Source of the DNA: Verrucomicrobiota bacterium
GTDB lineage: Bacteria > Verrucomicrobiota > Verrucomicrobiia > Opitutales > Opitutaceae
Direction: 5' to 3'
Assembly (NCBI GenBank): GCA_023386835.1
Contig: JAEWIY010000067.1
Coordinates: 1 to 39,345, forward strand
Length of the DNA stretch: 39,345 nucleotides
Below are positions 32,044 to 39,345 of the stretch, piece after piece. The stretch's first letter is position 1, and every line of letters starts with the position of its first letter. The notes beneath the pieces are model-generated. The model made no database searches and had not been told where the DNA came from. It saw only the letters and a program-made list of their open reading frames with translations. The translations under genes and the position numbers were made by a program.

Positions 32044-32948
32044 CTGCGCAGGTGACGAAGAATGCCTGCCAAGTTGTACCCAGCTGCCCAGCGGCGGAGC
32101 TCGGCGAGTCCCCGGTGTGGGACGAACGATCGCAGCGGCTCTACTGGACCGACATCACCCAACAACGCCTGCACTGGATCGAAGGGGATGAGCCTCTGGC
32201 GCTCAGCCTGCCCGGACCGGTCGGATTCCTCGCCCTCACCGACGATCCCGCCACGGTGATCGCCGGCGTCGGCAACTCACTCTACGAAGTCCGGCCGCTC
32301 CGGGGCGAGCAGCGCTGCCTCGGTTATGGGGCCGCCGAAGCCGCCGTGCGCTGCAACGACGGCAAACCTGACCCAACGGGCCGCCTCTGGTGGGGCACGG
32401 TGCGCGACGGCGATCAGGCTGGCTCTGGCTCGCTGTATTCGTGCGGTCGTCACGCGAACTTCGAGCAGCGGCTAACGGGTCTGGGCTGCAGCAATGGCCT
32501 GGCATGGAACGTGGAGCGGCTGGAAATGTACTTCATCGACTCACTGGCACATCGGATCGACCGCTATGGTTGGGATCCGCAGAGCGGTCACTTAAGTGCT
32601 CACGAGGTGCTCGCGCAGTTCACTCCGGCTGATGGATTGCCGGACGGGATGTGTATCGACGCAGCGGACACACTCTGGGTGGCGTTCTGGGGTGGCAGCT
32701 GCGTCCGGCAAATCGATTCCGTCTCGGGACGGGAACTTTCCCGCCTCGAACTGCCCGTTTCCCAAGTGACCTCGTGCACGTTTGGCGGCCCGGAACTGCG
32801 AACCTTGTACATCACGACGGCGCGGATCGGGCTGTCGGACGCAGAACGCGCCGCCCAGCCGCTGGCCGGCCGCATGTTTCAGGTCGAGCTTGATGCGCCC
32901 GGTCGTGCCAGCGATCGCGTCGAGGGTCCGCTGCCGAGCCTCCTATGA
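32040..32948 (+). CDS. SMP-30/gluconolactonase family lactonase
   Basis: A 302-aa six-bladed beta-propeller that hydrolyses aldonolactones with a divalent metal. Signature pieces are the N-terminal ELGESPVWDERSQRLYWTDI (metal Glu), RCNDGKPDPTGRLWWGT (metal Asn and substrate loop), SNGLAWN (metal Asn) and DGLPDGMCIDAADTLWVA (metal Asp and catalytic region). The ATG at 32040 overlaps the aminotransferase stop and the gene's own TGA overlaps the following SDR start, so translation is coupled at both ends. It fits between a sugar 1-dehydrogenase and an aldonate dehydratase in a non-phosphorylative pathway. Confidence 0.92.
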   Translation: MTAQVTKNACQVVPSCPAAELGESPVWDERSQRLYWTDITQQRLHWIEGDEPLALSLPGPVGFLALTDDPATVIAGVGNSLYEVRPLRGEQRCLGYGAAEAAVRCNDGKPDPTGRLWWGTVRDGDQAGSGSLYSCGRHANFEQRLTGLGCSNGLAWNVERLEMYFIDSLAHRIDRYGWDPQSGHLSAHEVLAQFTPADGLPDGMCIDAADTLWVAFWGGSCVRQIDSVSGRELSRLELPVSQVTSCTFGGPELRTLYITTARIGLSDAERAAQPLAGRMFQVELDAPGRASDRVEGPLPSLL

Positions 32949-33703
32949 AACAGCGCCGCGCCAATGGAAAGTGGGTGGCCTTGGTCAGCGGCGGAGCTGG
33001 CGACATTGGTCGAGCCATCGGCGCGCGGTTGCTGGCGGACGGATTCAAGGTCTCTCTCGGCGACCAGCACGCCAAGCCAGGTCGAATCTTGGCTCGAGCG
33101 GGGGCGCACTATCAGCGCGTCGATATCACCCAAACGGCCGAGATTGACCGCTGGTTCACGGAAGTGGAGACCACGTTGGGTTGCCCGGAGGTTGTCATCT
33201 GCAATGCGGCGATCGTGGAGCTGGGATCGGCCGTCGCACTCGACGAAGCTACGTGGCGACGGACACTGGACGTCAATCTGACAGGCGCCTTCCTGCTTGC
33301 ACAGCGCGCCGCCCAACGCTGGTTGGCCGCAGGGACGCGAGGACGCATCCTTTTTGTCGGCAGCTGGGCCGCTCACGCTCCACACCCCAATCTCGCGGCT
33401 TATTGTGTCGCCAAGGCCGGACTACGCATGGCCGCACAGTGCCTCGCGGTCGAACTCGCGCCCCACGGCATCCTCGTCAATGAGGTCGCGCCCGGGCAGG
33501 TGGATGCGGGTCTGAGTCGACGGATTTTCGACTCGAAACCGCAGCTGAGGAAGCGCGCGCTTTCCCGCATTCCGACGCGCTCCCTGCTCTCCAGCGAGGA
33601 TGTCGCCGACGCGGTGGCGTACTTGTGCCGGCCGGAGACACGGCAGATCACCGGCAGCACCCTGCTAGTCGACGGAGGCCTGTCGCTGGTTCGACCGGTC
33701 TAA
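32945..33703 (+). CDS. SDR-family oxidoreductase, candidate sugar 1-dehydrogenase
   Basis: A 252-aa classical SDR with an SGGAGDIGRAIG cofactor loop (about 15-26), ICNAA in place of NNAG, catalytic Ser in VGSWAAH, an intact YCVAK Tyr-Lys pair and the C-terminal GSTLLVDGG. Its start overlaps the lactonase stop (ATGA). Adjacent lactonase and dehydratase genes suggest it oxidises an aldose at C1 to the lactone, as L-rhamnose or L-fucose dehydrogenases of this family do, but the substrate cannot be proven from sequence. Confidence 0.9.
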   Translation: MKQRRANGKWVALVSGGAGDIGRAIGARLLADGFKVSLGDQHAKPGRILARAGAHYQRVDITQTAEIDRWFTEVETTLGCPEVVICNAAIVELGSAVALDEATWRRTLDVNLTGAFLLAQRAAQRWLAAGTRGRILFVGSWAAHAPHPNLAAYCVAKAGLRMAAQCLAVELAPHGILVNEVAPGQVDAGLSRRIFDSKPQLRKRALSRIPTRSLLSSEDVADAVAYLCRPETRQITGSTLLVDGGLSLVRPV

Positions 33704-33707
33704 GGAG
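33702..33707 (+). promoter_or_regulatory. Strong ribosome binding site AAGGAG
   Basis: AAGGAG overlaps the TAA stop of the SDR and lies 6 nt before the ATG at 33714. It is the clearest Shine-Dalgarno sequence seen in the locus and fixes the start of the ceramidase-like gene. Confidence 0.75.
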
Positions 33708-33713
33708 ACGACC

Positions 33714-35087
33714 ATGTCCCTCGGCGCGCCAACCTTGACTGCGGAGTTCATCGGCGCGATCGGCGTGTCGCGGGTGGACATCACGCCACCGGTGGGCATC
33801 CACGCGCGTAATTGGGGAGCGGCGACACATGAGACGGCCGCTGGAGTGCACCGGCCGCTCACGGCCACTGTGCTTACGCTGCGTCGCACGGACGATCTCC
33901 ATCCCTTGGTCCTGATCGCGGCCGACCTCGGCTGGTGGAAAAGCCGGGAGGACGAATGGCATGTCCGCGGAGCGCTCCTGCAATACGTGGGGAACGACGA
34001 AAGCCGCCTGTTGCTGTCACTCAGTCACACGCACGCAGGACCCAATCTGTATCGTGGCGATCACGACAAGCCCGGTGGGCCACTGATCTCCGTTTATCTC
34101 GACCGCCTGCGTGACACGCTCAATGACGCGGTCGGATGGGCGCTGGCGGCGCAACGTCCGGCCTCTCTCTCCTGGCGGTATGGCCGCTGTGACCTGGCGC
34201 AGAACCGAGATCTACCCGACCCGGCGCGTCCGCGTTTTGTCGTCGGCTGGAATCCGCACGTCCCCGCTGATGACACCTTGCTGGTCGGTAAGATCAACTG
34301 TGCTGCCACGGGCCGGGTGCTGGGCACGGTGGTGAACTACGCGTGCCATCCGACCACCTTGGCTTGGGAAAACCGACTGATCTCACCGGACTATCCCGGC
34401 GCGATGCGCGAAGTCATCGAGGCGGCAACCCAGGCACCCTGCCTGTTTCTGCAAGGCGCGTCCGGCGATCTCGGCACAGCGGCGCAGTTTCAAGCGGATC
34501 CTGCGGAGGCTGACCGTCTCGGTCGTCGGCTCGGTTACGCCGCCCTCAGCCTCCTGGAACGCTGGCCGGACGATCTGCGTGAAGCCGCAGGGGTACGCGA
34601 ATCCGGCGCGCCGTTGGGCCTGACGCGGGTTCGCCCGGCAAGTCGCTGCTCCGAGCTTCGAGCACAACGCATCACGGTGGACTTCCCGCTGAAGCCGATG
34701 GAAACGTTGGAGGCGCTTGAGCTCGCCTATCACGCCGCGACACAGCGCGCCGAGCGGGAGCGGCTGTGGCGCCGCCGCGCGATTCGGCAGATGCTGGGCG
34801 ACGGGCCTTCGATCTCGGTGCCGGCGTGGTGCTGGCGCTTGGCCTCGGCGCTGTTGGTGGCTCAACCCAACGAAGCGTATTCAGATTACCAGCTGCAGCT
34901 GCGGGCGCGTTTCCCATCGCATCCCGTCATCGTGCTGAATGTCACCAATGGCTACGTCGGTTATCTGCCACCGCGTTCGCATTACTCACGCGACCAATAC
35001 TCGGTCTGGGTGACTCCCTTCGCGTCCGGCGGTTTGGAACGGCTGACCGAAACAACCACCATCGCACTGGAGCAATTGCTCGCGTAA
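33714..35087 (+). CDS. Neutral/alkaline ceramidase-like hydrolase, no signal peptide
   Basis: A 457-aa protein resembling the N-terminal catalytic domain of neutral ceramidases. Near the N-terminus is IGVSRVDITPPVGIHARNWGA, followed by LSLSHTHAGPN (metal and catalytic His residues), VVNYACHPTTLAW (further metal His) and QGASGDLGTA. In true ceramidases this zinc site cleaves an N-acyl amide bond. The usual C-terminal immunoglobulin-like domain appears short or absent, and no signal peptide is seen. Position at the end of the dehydratase/lactonase operon suggests action on an N-acylated sugar derivative rather than a lipid; that is inference. Distance to the upstream SDR is 10 nt. Confidence 0.8.
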   Translation: MSLGAPTLTAEFIGAIGVSRVDITPPVGIHARNWGAATHETAAGVHRPLTATVLTLRRTDDLHPLVLIAADLGWWKSREDEWHVRGALLQYVGNDESRLLLSLSHTHAGPNLYRGDHDKPGGPLISVYLDRLRDTLNDAVGWALAAQRPASLSWRYGRCDLAQNRDLPDPARPRFVVGWNPHVPADDTLLVGKINCAATGRVLGTVVNYACHPTTLAWENRLISPDYPGAMREVIEAATQAPCLFLQGASGDLGTAAQFQADPAEADRLGRRLGYAALSLLERWPDDLREAAGVRESGAPLGLTRVRPASRCSELRAQRITVDFPLKPMETLEALELAYHAATQRAERERLWRRRAIRQMLGDGPSISVPAWCWRLASALLVAQPNEAYSDYQLQLRARFPSHPVIVLNVTNGYVGYLPPRSHYSRDQYSVWVTPFASGGLERLTETTTIALEQLLA

Positions 35088-35114
35088 TCGCTCGTGGCGG
35101 CGCACAATCGCAGG

Positions 35115-35954
35115 TCAGCGGCGCTGGGCCCACCGACTCGGCGGCACCCCGAACCGCTGTCGAAACGCCTTGGAGAAGTACAACGGGTCCGCGTACCCCA
35201 CCTGCGCCGCCACCTCCTTCACCTCCAGACTCGTGCGCGCCAGCAACTCCCGCGCGCGCTCGAGCCGCACGTGCTGCAGATAAGCCACCGGCGAAAGCTG
35301 GAGGTGCCGCAGAAACTGGCGCCGTAAGGTCGTACTCGATACACCAGCCGCCCTCGCGACGTCCTCGAGCGACAGCTCCGGATCGCTCGACCGCTGCTCC
35401 AAGGTCGCGAGTGCCCGTGCGATCGAGCGCGGTCGGAACCCCACGCCTCCGTCGTCCTCCACCGAGGAAAGGTCGGCCAGCAACCGCAGCAGGGTGGCCC
35501 TGGTCAGCGTATGGCGCATCGGTCCGTCGGGCTCACGATGCCACCGCACCACTTCACCAAAGGCCTGCTCACACCACGCGAGACTGGGCCCTTGAAGCAA
35601 CTGCAGCAGCGGCGTGCGCCTGAGGCTGCGAAACGCCGGCACGCGCCCGACGTCGAGCGAGAGACACGCGTAACGCGCCTCCGAACCGGTGAGGTCAGCA
35701 TGGTTGCCGAGATGCGCGTTGATCCACGCAACCGTGCCGGGCCGCAGTTCCGCCGTACGACCGCCGACGTGCAACGTGAACCTCCCCTGTCGCACGAGCA
35801 CCAACTCGAGCAAAGGTCGCGGCTCGGTCTGCAGATAGGTGGTCTGGTCCGCCTCGGCGAACACCAGCGGGACCGATTGGACCCGGGCCAACCACTTGAT
35901 CACCGTGGAAAGGGTTTCGCCTGTTTTTTCCATGAGATTGCGCGCTCTCTCCAT
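35115..35954 (-). CDS. AraC-family transcriptional regulator
   Basis: A 279-aa regulator. The N-terminal cupin-type sensing region (about residues 25-140) includes PLLELVLVRQGRFTLHVGGRTAELRPGTVAWI. The C-terminal pair of helix-turn-helix motifs includes LSLEDVARAAGVSSTTLRRQFLRHLQLSPVAYLQHVRLERARELL and VKEVAAQVGYADPLYFSKAFRQRFGVPPSRW, the AraC signature. It is divergent from the cupin/Gfo genes (58-bp gap), which it probably controls. ATG codons at 35954 and 35933 are both possible starts. Confidence 0.92.
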   Translation of the reverse strand: MERARNLMEKTGETLSTVIKWLARVQSVPLVFAEADQTTYLQTEPRPLLELVLVRQGRFTLHVGGRTAELRPGTVAWINAHLGNHADLTGSEARYACLSLDVGRVPAFRSLRRTPLLQLLQGPSLAWCEQAFGEVVRWHREPDGPMRHTLTRATLLRLLADLSSVEDDGGVGFRPRSIARALATLEQRSSDPELSLEDVARAAGVSSTTLRRQFLRHLQLSPVAYLQHVRLERARELLARTSLEVKEVAAQVGYADPLYFSKAFRQRFGVPPSRWAQRR

Positions 35955-36012
35955 GACTACTCCCTTGGCTCAGCGGACGTAAGCCGGAAATTTCCATCAA
36001 ACGCTCTGACTT

Positions 36013-36345
36013 ATGCCGATCATCCAAGGTCCCAATACCACCCAACCCGCCCCTGACTTCACCTATTGGGGGCTCGCCCGCTTCGCGAAGGGACAACGCA
36101 ACGTCACCGAACCGCATTTTCACGACTGTGACGAGTACGTCTTCATGCTCGAAGGTCGCATGCACCTGCGGTCCGAAGGCGTCGACTACATCCTTGAGCC
36201 GAAGGACGTTCTCGTCACGCGCATGGGCGACCTGCACGAGATCGTCGAGATCCTGGAGGATACGGTGTACTTCTGGGCCGAAGGACCGCTGCGAGGGCTG
36301 AAACGGACCGGGCACCTGAAACCCTCTCTGCTGGGCCTGTCATGA
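36013..36345 (+). CDS. Small cupin-domain protein
   Basis: A 110-aa single-domain cupin. The metal-binding motif is EPHFHDCDEYVFMLEG (His, His, Glu) near residues 34-49, and the second motif includes DLHEIVEIL with the fourth His. Such small cupins act as sugar isomerases, epimerases or sensors. Its stop overlaps the following Gfo/Idh start (ATGA), so the two products are probably made together and may act on the same compound. No signal peptide. Confidence 0.85.
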   Translation: MPIIQGPNTTQPAPDFTYWGLARFAKGQRNVTEPHFHDCDEYVFMLEGRMHLRSEGVDYILEPKDVLVTRMGDLHEIVEILEDTVYFWAEGPLRGLKRTGHLKPSLLGLS

Positions 36346-37427
36346 GGACGGTCAGCCTCTCCGAGCTGGGTCTGCCCACTCAGTTTCCCCTGCCCAGCCG
36401 TCGCGCGTGGCGGATCGGCGTGATTGGCTTGGGCGGAATCTCCCACGTGCACTTGCCGGCCTACGCCAGCGCTGGCTGGTCGGTTGTGGCAGCGGCCGAC
36501 CTCGATGAAGGCCGACGGCGGACCGCACAGGAGGAGTTCCTGATCCCGGACGTCGCGGCAGACTATCGAGCCGTGATCAACCATCCGTCGGTCGATGTTG
36601 TGGCGCTGCTGACGCAGCCCACCGTGCGCGAAGAGGTCGTGCGAGCCTGCGCGGAGGCCGGCAAGTCCGTGCTCGTCGAGAAGCCGATCGCGTTGGACGT
36701 GGCGACAGCCGAACGCATGGTTGCGATCGCCGACGCGGCTGGAATCCAGCTCGCGGTGAGCCAGAACTACCGCTGGTTGCCGCCGGTCTTCATTGCTCGC
36801 GCGCTGATTGAGGCAGGCTGGATCGGGCGTCCGTACTTTGCGTCGATCGAGTTGCACGGGACGCAGGACCGCCAGCTGGCGGATCACCCGTTCTACAGCC
36901 GTTGCACCGACTTCCTGACCGTCCAGTGGAACAGCCATCTGGCTGATCTGCTGCGCAGCCTCATGGGTCGGGATCCGGAACGCGTGCTCGCCCGCACCAG
37001 CCGAATGCCCGGTCAGTCGTTTGTGTCGGACAACCTGTTGACCAGTCTCGTGGATTTTGGGCGCGAGGGAACCGGCTTGATCATCCACAATGAACTGCAC
37101 CGCGGCGGCCTTTCATCGGACCGGCTGCGCATCGACGGCGACGCCGGCACACTGTCGTTCTCGCTGTGGGGACCGCACCTGATCCTTCGCTCGGACCGGC
37201 TCGGCGACGAGCCGGTGACGCTCGACTGTGCACCCGACAACTTCCTGAGCAGTTTCTGCGGACCGATGTCCGACCTATTGTGCGCGCTGGAATCCGGCAG
37301 CGAGCCGAGCATCAGTGGCCGCCGTAATCTCGCCACGATCCGACAGATCCTCGCTGAACACGAGACCGCGACGGCGGGCGACGGCTGGCGTCCGTTGCCG
37401 GCGGATACACCGGTGGCGTCCGCCTAG
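36342..37427 (+). CDS. Gfo/Idh/MocA family oxidoreductase
   Basis: A 361-aa NAD(P)-dependent oxidoreductase. The Rossmann motif WRIGVIGLGGISHVHLPAYASAGW starts near residue 23, VEKPIALD (EKP with Lys) lies near 115, and SQNYRWLP is followed by the active-site region WNSHLADLLRSLMG with HxxD. Length and order of motifs are typical. It is translationally coupled to the cupin. Unlike the fusion protein at 27627 it keeps the EKP Lys, so dehydrogenase activity is expected. Substrate unknown. Confidence 0.92.
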   Translation: MRTVSLSELGLPTQFPLPSRRAWRIGVIGLGGISHVHLPAYASAGWSVVAAADLDEGRRRTAQEEFLIPDVAADYRAVINHPSVDVVALLTQPTVREEVVRACAEAGKSVLVEKPIALDVATAERMVAIADAAGIQLAVSQNYRWLPPVFIARALIEAGWIGRPYFASIELHGTQDRQLADHPFYSRCTDFLTVQWNSHLADLLRSLMGRDPERVLARTSRMPGQSFVSDNLLTSLVDFGREGTGLIIHNELHRGGLSSDRLRIDGDAGTLSFSLWGPHLILRSDRLGDEPVTLDCAPDNFLSSFCGPMSDLLCALESGSEPSISGRRNLATIRQILAEHETATAGDGWRPLPADTPVASA

Positions 37428-37456
37428 CTCGCTCAACGCTCCCCCGCCCTGGCCGA

Positions 37457-38455
37457 TCAGAAGAACACGGCCTCGGCGAGGGCGGCTTCCGGCGCGAGCA
37501 AATGGATGGCCGTGGTCAGCGTGACCTCGCCTCCACCAAAATCGGCGCTGAACTCCGCGTGCTGCCGTTGCAGGTCGCCACGCCACCGGAAGCGATGTCC
37601 GTTGGTGTACGTCAGCTCGACCTCCAGGGCATCCGACAAGTTCGAGACCACGTGGGTACTGGACGGCAGTTCGCCCGTGGCCCCACAGGCGCGCAGACGA
37701 TCCTGAATCCAGCGGCCGAGCACACGCGCTTCGGCCGCACGCCCGCCGGTGTGGCCCACCCGCAGGCTTTGCACCCCATCCGCCAGAACTTCCGGCGCGA
37801 ACCCGCTGAGGAACTGGCCGAGCGTCTGCCGGACGGGCAGCAACCGCGCGTAAACGAGGTCACGCACCGCCTCGCGTTTCGGCCAGGGATAAACCTCGGC
37901 ATCCAACGGAACGAGGGAAGTGTCGAAGATGACGCGCTTGGAGTTGCGCAGCAGATACTGGTAATCGGCCAGCCGCCCGCTCGCGGAGAAACGATGAGCC
38001 CAGTAGTAGAGCGGCAGGTCCGTCGACAGGCACACCGAAACCTGATCCTCGAGATAACGCCGCGCCGGGATCGGGTAGTTCAACATCACGAACTCCACGC
38101 ACCGCGTATCCCCCTTGGACTTACCGAGGAAACATTCGCCGTAGATCTTCGCGCGGAACTCGGGCGCGGCGGAGTCGTCGGCCAACGGGCACAGCACCAC
38201 CACGCGGCTTGGATACCGCCGCGAGAACCGCAGCATCGTCTGGAACTGTTCGGACGCGTCCTCCGGCGTCGTGGAGAAGCCGAAGTGTACGACGAAGTTC
38301 ATCTGGGTCGCCTTGACCCCGTCCGCGTCCGGCGCGGGTCCGCCGGCCTTGGCGGTGTCCTCCCACATCCGGGCGAGCGACTTCTTGATCGCATCCACCG
38401 GCACCTCGAGGCCCGGCAGCGTTTCGAAAACAGCGGAGGTCGTCGTAGCGCTCAT
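37457..38455 (-). CDS. opcA: Glucose-6-phosphate dehydrogenase assembly protein OpcA-like
   Basis: A 332-aa protein resembling OpcA, the factor that promotes assembly or redox activation of glucose-6-phosphate dehydrogenase in cyanobacteria and actinobacteria. Conserved elements include RVVVLCPL, the GECFLGKSKGDTRCVEFVML segment, and LPLYYWAHRF in the middle region. Its position directly downstream of zwf on the same strand (55-bp gap) strongly supports the assignment. Start ATG at 38455. It begins a housekeeping region unrelated to the LacI locus. Confidence 0.85.
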   Translation of the reverse strand: MSATTTSAVFETLPGLEVPVDAIKKSLARMWEDTAKAGGPAPDADGVKATQMNFVVHFGFSTTPEDASEQFQTMLRFSRRYPSRVVVLCPLADDSAAPEFRAKIYGECFLGKSKGDTRCVEFVMLNYPIPARRYLEDQVSVCLSTDLPLYYWAHRFSASGRLADYQYLLRNSKRVIFDTSLVPLDAEVYPWPKREAVRDLVYARLLPVRQTLGQFLSGFAPEVLADGVQSLRVGHTGGRAAEARVLGRWIQDRLRACGATGELPSSTHVVSNLSDALEVELTYTNGHRFRWRGDLQRQHAEFSADFGGGEVTLTTAIHLLAPEAALAEAVFF

Positions 38456-38510
38456 GTCAGGTGGCGCAGTGCGTCGTTCGGCGGATTGGAGCAGGCGCGG
38501 TGGCGCAGGC

Positions 38511-39345
38511 TCATGGCTTCCTCCAATGATGGCGGTTCACGGCCAGCAGCGCTTCCGCGTTCGGCGGGCCCCACGAGCCGGAGGCATACTGATCCATGCC
38601 TTCGCGACCGGCGGCGGCCCAGGCTTCAAGCACCGGGGTGTAGAGCTGCCAGGACGTCTCGGCCTCGTCACCGCGGATGAAGAGCGTTCCATCGCCGATC
38701 ATCGCGTCCAGCACCAGACGCTCGTAGGCTTCCGGCGTGTTCGAGCCGAAGGTCGTGCTGTAGCGGAAGTTCATCTTCACCGGCTGGGTGCGCGTCTCGA
38801 GACCCGGAACCTTGCCGTTCAGCACAAGGCTCAAGCCCTCGTCCGGCTGGATCTGGAACGAGAGCGTGTTCGGCGCGAGGTCGAATCCACCACTGGCAAA
38901 CAGCGTGCCCGGCGGACGCTTGAGCTGTACCGCGATTTCCGTGACGCGGCGCGCCATCCGCTTGCCGGATCGCAGGTAGAACGGCACGCCCTGCCAACGC
39001 CAGTTGTTGATCGAAAGGCGGATGGCGGCGAATGTCTCCGTCGCCGAGTCGGGAGCGATCCCCTCCTCTTCCAGGTAACCGCGTGCCGGTTTGCCACCAA
39101 TCATGCCGGCGCTGTACTGCGCCCGGGCAACGTCGCCATGGGGACCGAGATCGAGCGGTTGAATGGCGCGGAGCAACTTGACCTTCTCGTCCCGGATCGC
39201 CTCGGCATCCAGCGACACCGGCGGCTCCATCGCCGTCAGCGCCACCAGCTGCATGGTGTGATTCTGGATCATGTCGCGCAGCGCGCCGCTCTGCTCGTAA
39301 TAGCCGCCGCGCGAGCCCACCCCAACCTCCTCCGCCACCGTGATC
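38511..39345 (-). CDS. zwf: Glucose-6-phosphate 1-dehydrogenase, C-terminal part (runs off window)
   Basis: The visible 277 or so codons are the C-terminal half of G6PD, which oxidises glucose 6-phosphate to 6-phosphogluconolactone with NAD(P). The frame is open to the right edge, reading ITVAEEVGVGSRGGYYEQSG, a conserved G6PD stretch; the GTG inside it is not the true start. Further conserved blocks are LRDMIQNH, FYLRSGKRM and NTLSFQIQPDEG. The N-terminus with the cofactor site and the catalytic His region lies outside. Followed by opcA, an order known from other phyla. Confidence 0.96.
   Translation of the reverse strand, partial: ITVAEEVGVGSRGGYYEQSGALRDMIQNHTMQLVALTAMEPPVSLDAEAIRDEKVKLLRAIQPLDLGPHGDVARAQYSAGMIGGKPARGYLEEEGIAPDSATETFAAIRLSINNWRWQGVPFYLRSGKRMARRVTEIAVQLKRPPGTLFASGGFDLAPNTLSFQIQPDEGLSLVLNGKVPGLETRTQPVKMNFRYSTTFGSNTPEAYERLVLDAMIGDGTLFIRGDEAETSWQLYTPVLEAWAAAGREGMDQYASGSWGPPNAEALLAVNRHHWRKP

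Noticed and set aside
35968..35987. Inverted repeat GGCT...AGCC between araC and the cupin gene
   Set aside because: Only four paired bases and no match to the TCA-N6-TGA operator pattern.
1..39345. CRISPR arrays, tRNA or rRNA genes, insertion sequences
   Set aside because: No regularly spaced repeats, no tRNA- or rRNA-like sequence and no transposase-like frame were recognised; the only mobile element seen is the integron.

Overview
The window looks like a chromosomal segment of a Verrucomicrobium, most likely of the Opitutaceae/Opitutus type. This rests on high GC content, two TonB-dependent receptors whose mature N-termini carry SPFEV/SPFTV-type motifs, a VPDSG/PEP-CTERM-like surface protein, a LacI regulator of the polysaccharide-utilisation type, many Gfo/Idh/MocA oxidoreductases, and an integron integrase with a long N-terminal extension. 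The taxonomic call is inference; there is no rRNA gene here.

Left end (1-2704): a chromosomal integron. A tyrosine recombinase of the IntI family (1235-2704, +) faces away from an array of gene cassettes on the minus strand. Cassette 1 (752-1148) encodes a small two-helix membrane protein. Cassette 2 (from 751 leftwards) encodes a TPR-like lipoprotein. The cassette ends are visible: cassette 1 begins TTCGGC and its attC opens with the exact complement GCCGAAC; cassette 2 begins TTAGGC and its attC opens with GCCTAAC. A third cassette probably begins near the left edge.

2705-5727: a gene-poor stretch, a 58-aa membrane peptide, an exported amidohydrolase and a small exported protein with a C-terminal sorting signal.

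5736-35087: a large carbohydrate-utilisation locus arranged in several transcription units around a LacI-family regulator (16809-17849). Minus-strand units: TonB receptor, GH172 (DUF2961) and heparinase II/III-like lyase; a GH36-like glycosidase with a GH78 alpha-L-rhamnosidase; and a Gfo/Idh-GNAT fusion, a Gfo/Idh oxidoreductase and a FAD oxidoreductase. Plus-strand units: TonB receptor, esterase, zinc alcohol dehydrogenase and SDR; a Tat-exported N,N-dimethylformamidase-large-subunit-like protein; and an enolase-superfamily acid-sugar dehydratase, class III aminotransferase, SMP-30 lactonase, SDR and ceramidase-like hydrolase. I found seven related palindromes (TCA-N6-TGA, each with CCGG in the spacer). 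Together they sit in front of every one of these units, so the locus reads as one LacI regulon for a rhamnose-containing or acidic glycan. The sugar is imported, trimmed by glycosidases mostly lacking signal peptides, and oxidised through a dehydrogenase-lactonase-dehydratase route. No inner-membrane sugar transporter, sugar kinase or aldolase is in the window.

Right end (35115-39345): a small AraC / cupin / Gfo-Idh module, then housekeeping genes for the oxidative pentose phosphate pathway: an OpcA-like protein and the C-terminal part of zwf, which runs off the right edge.
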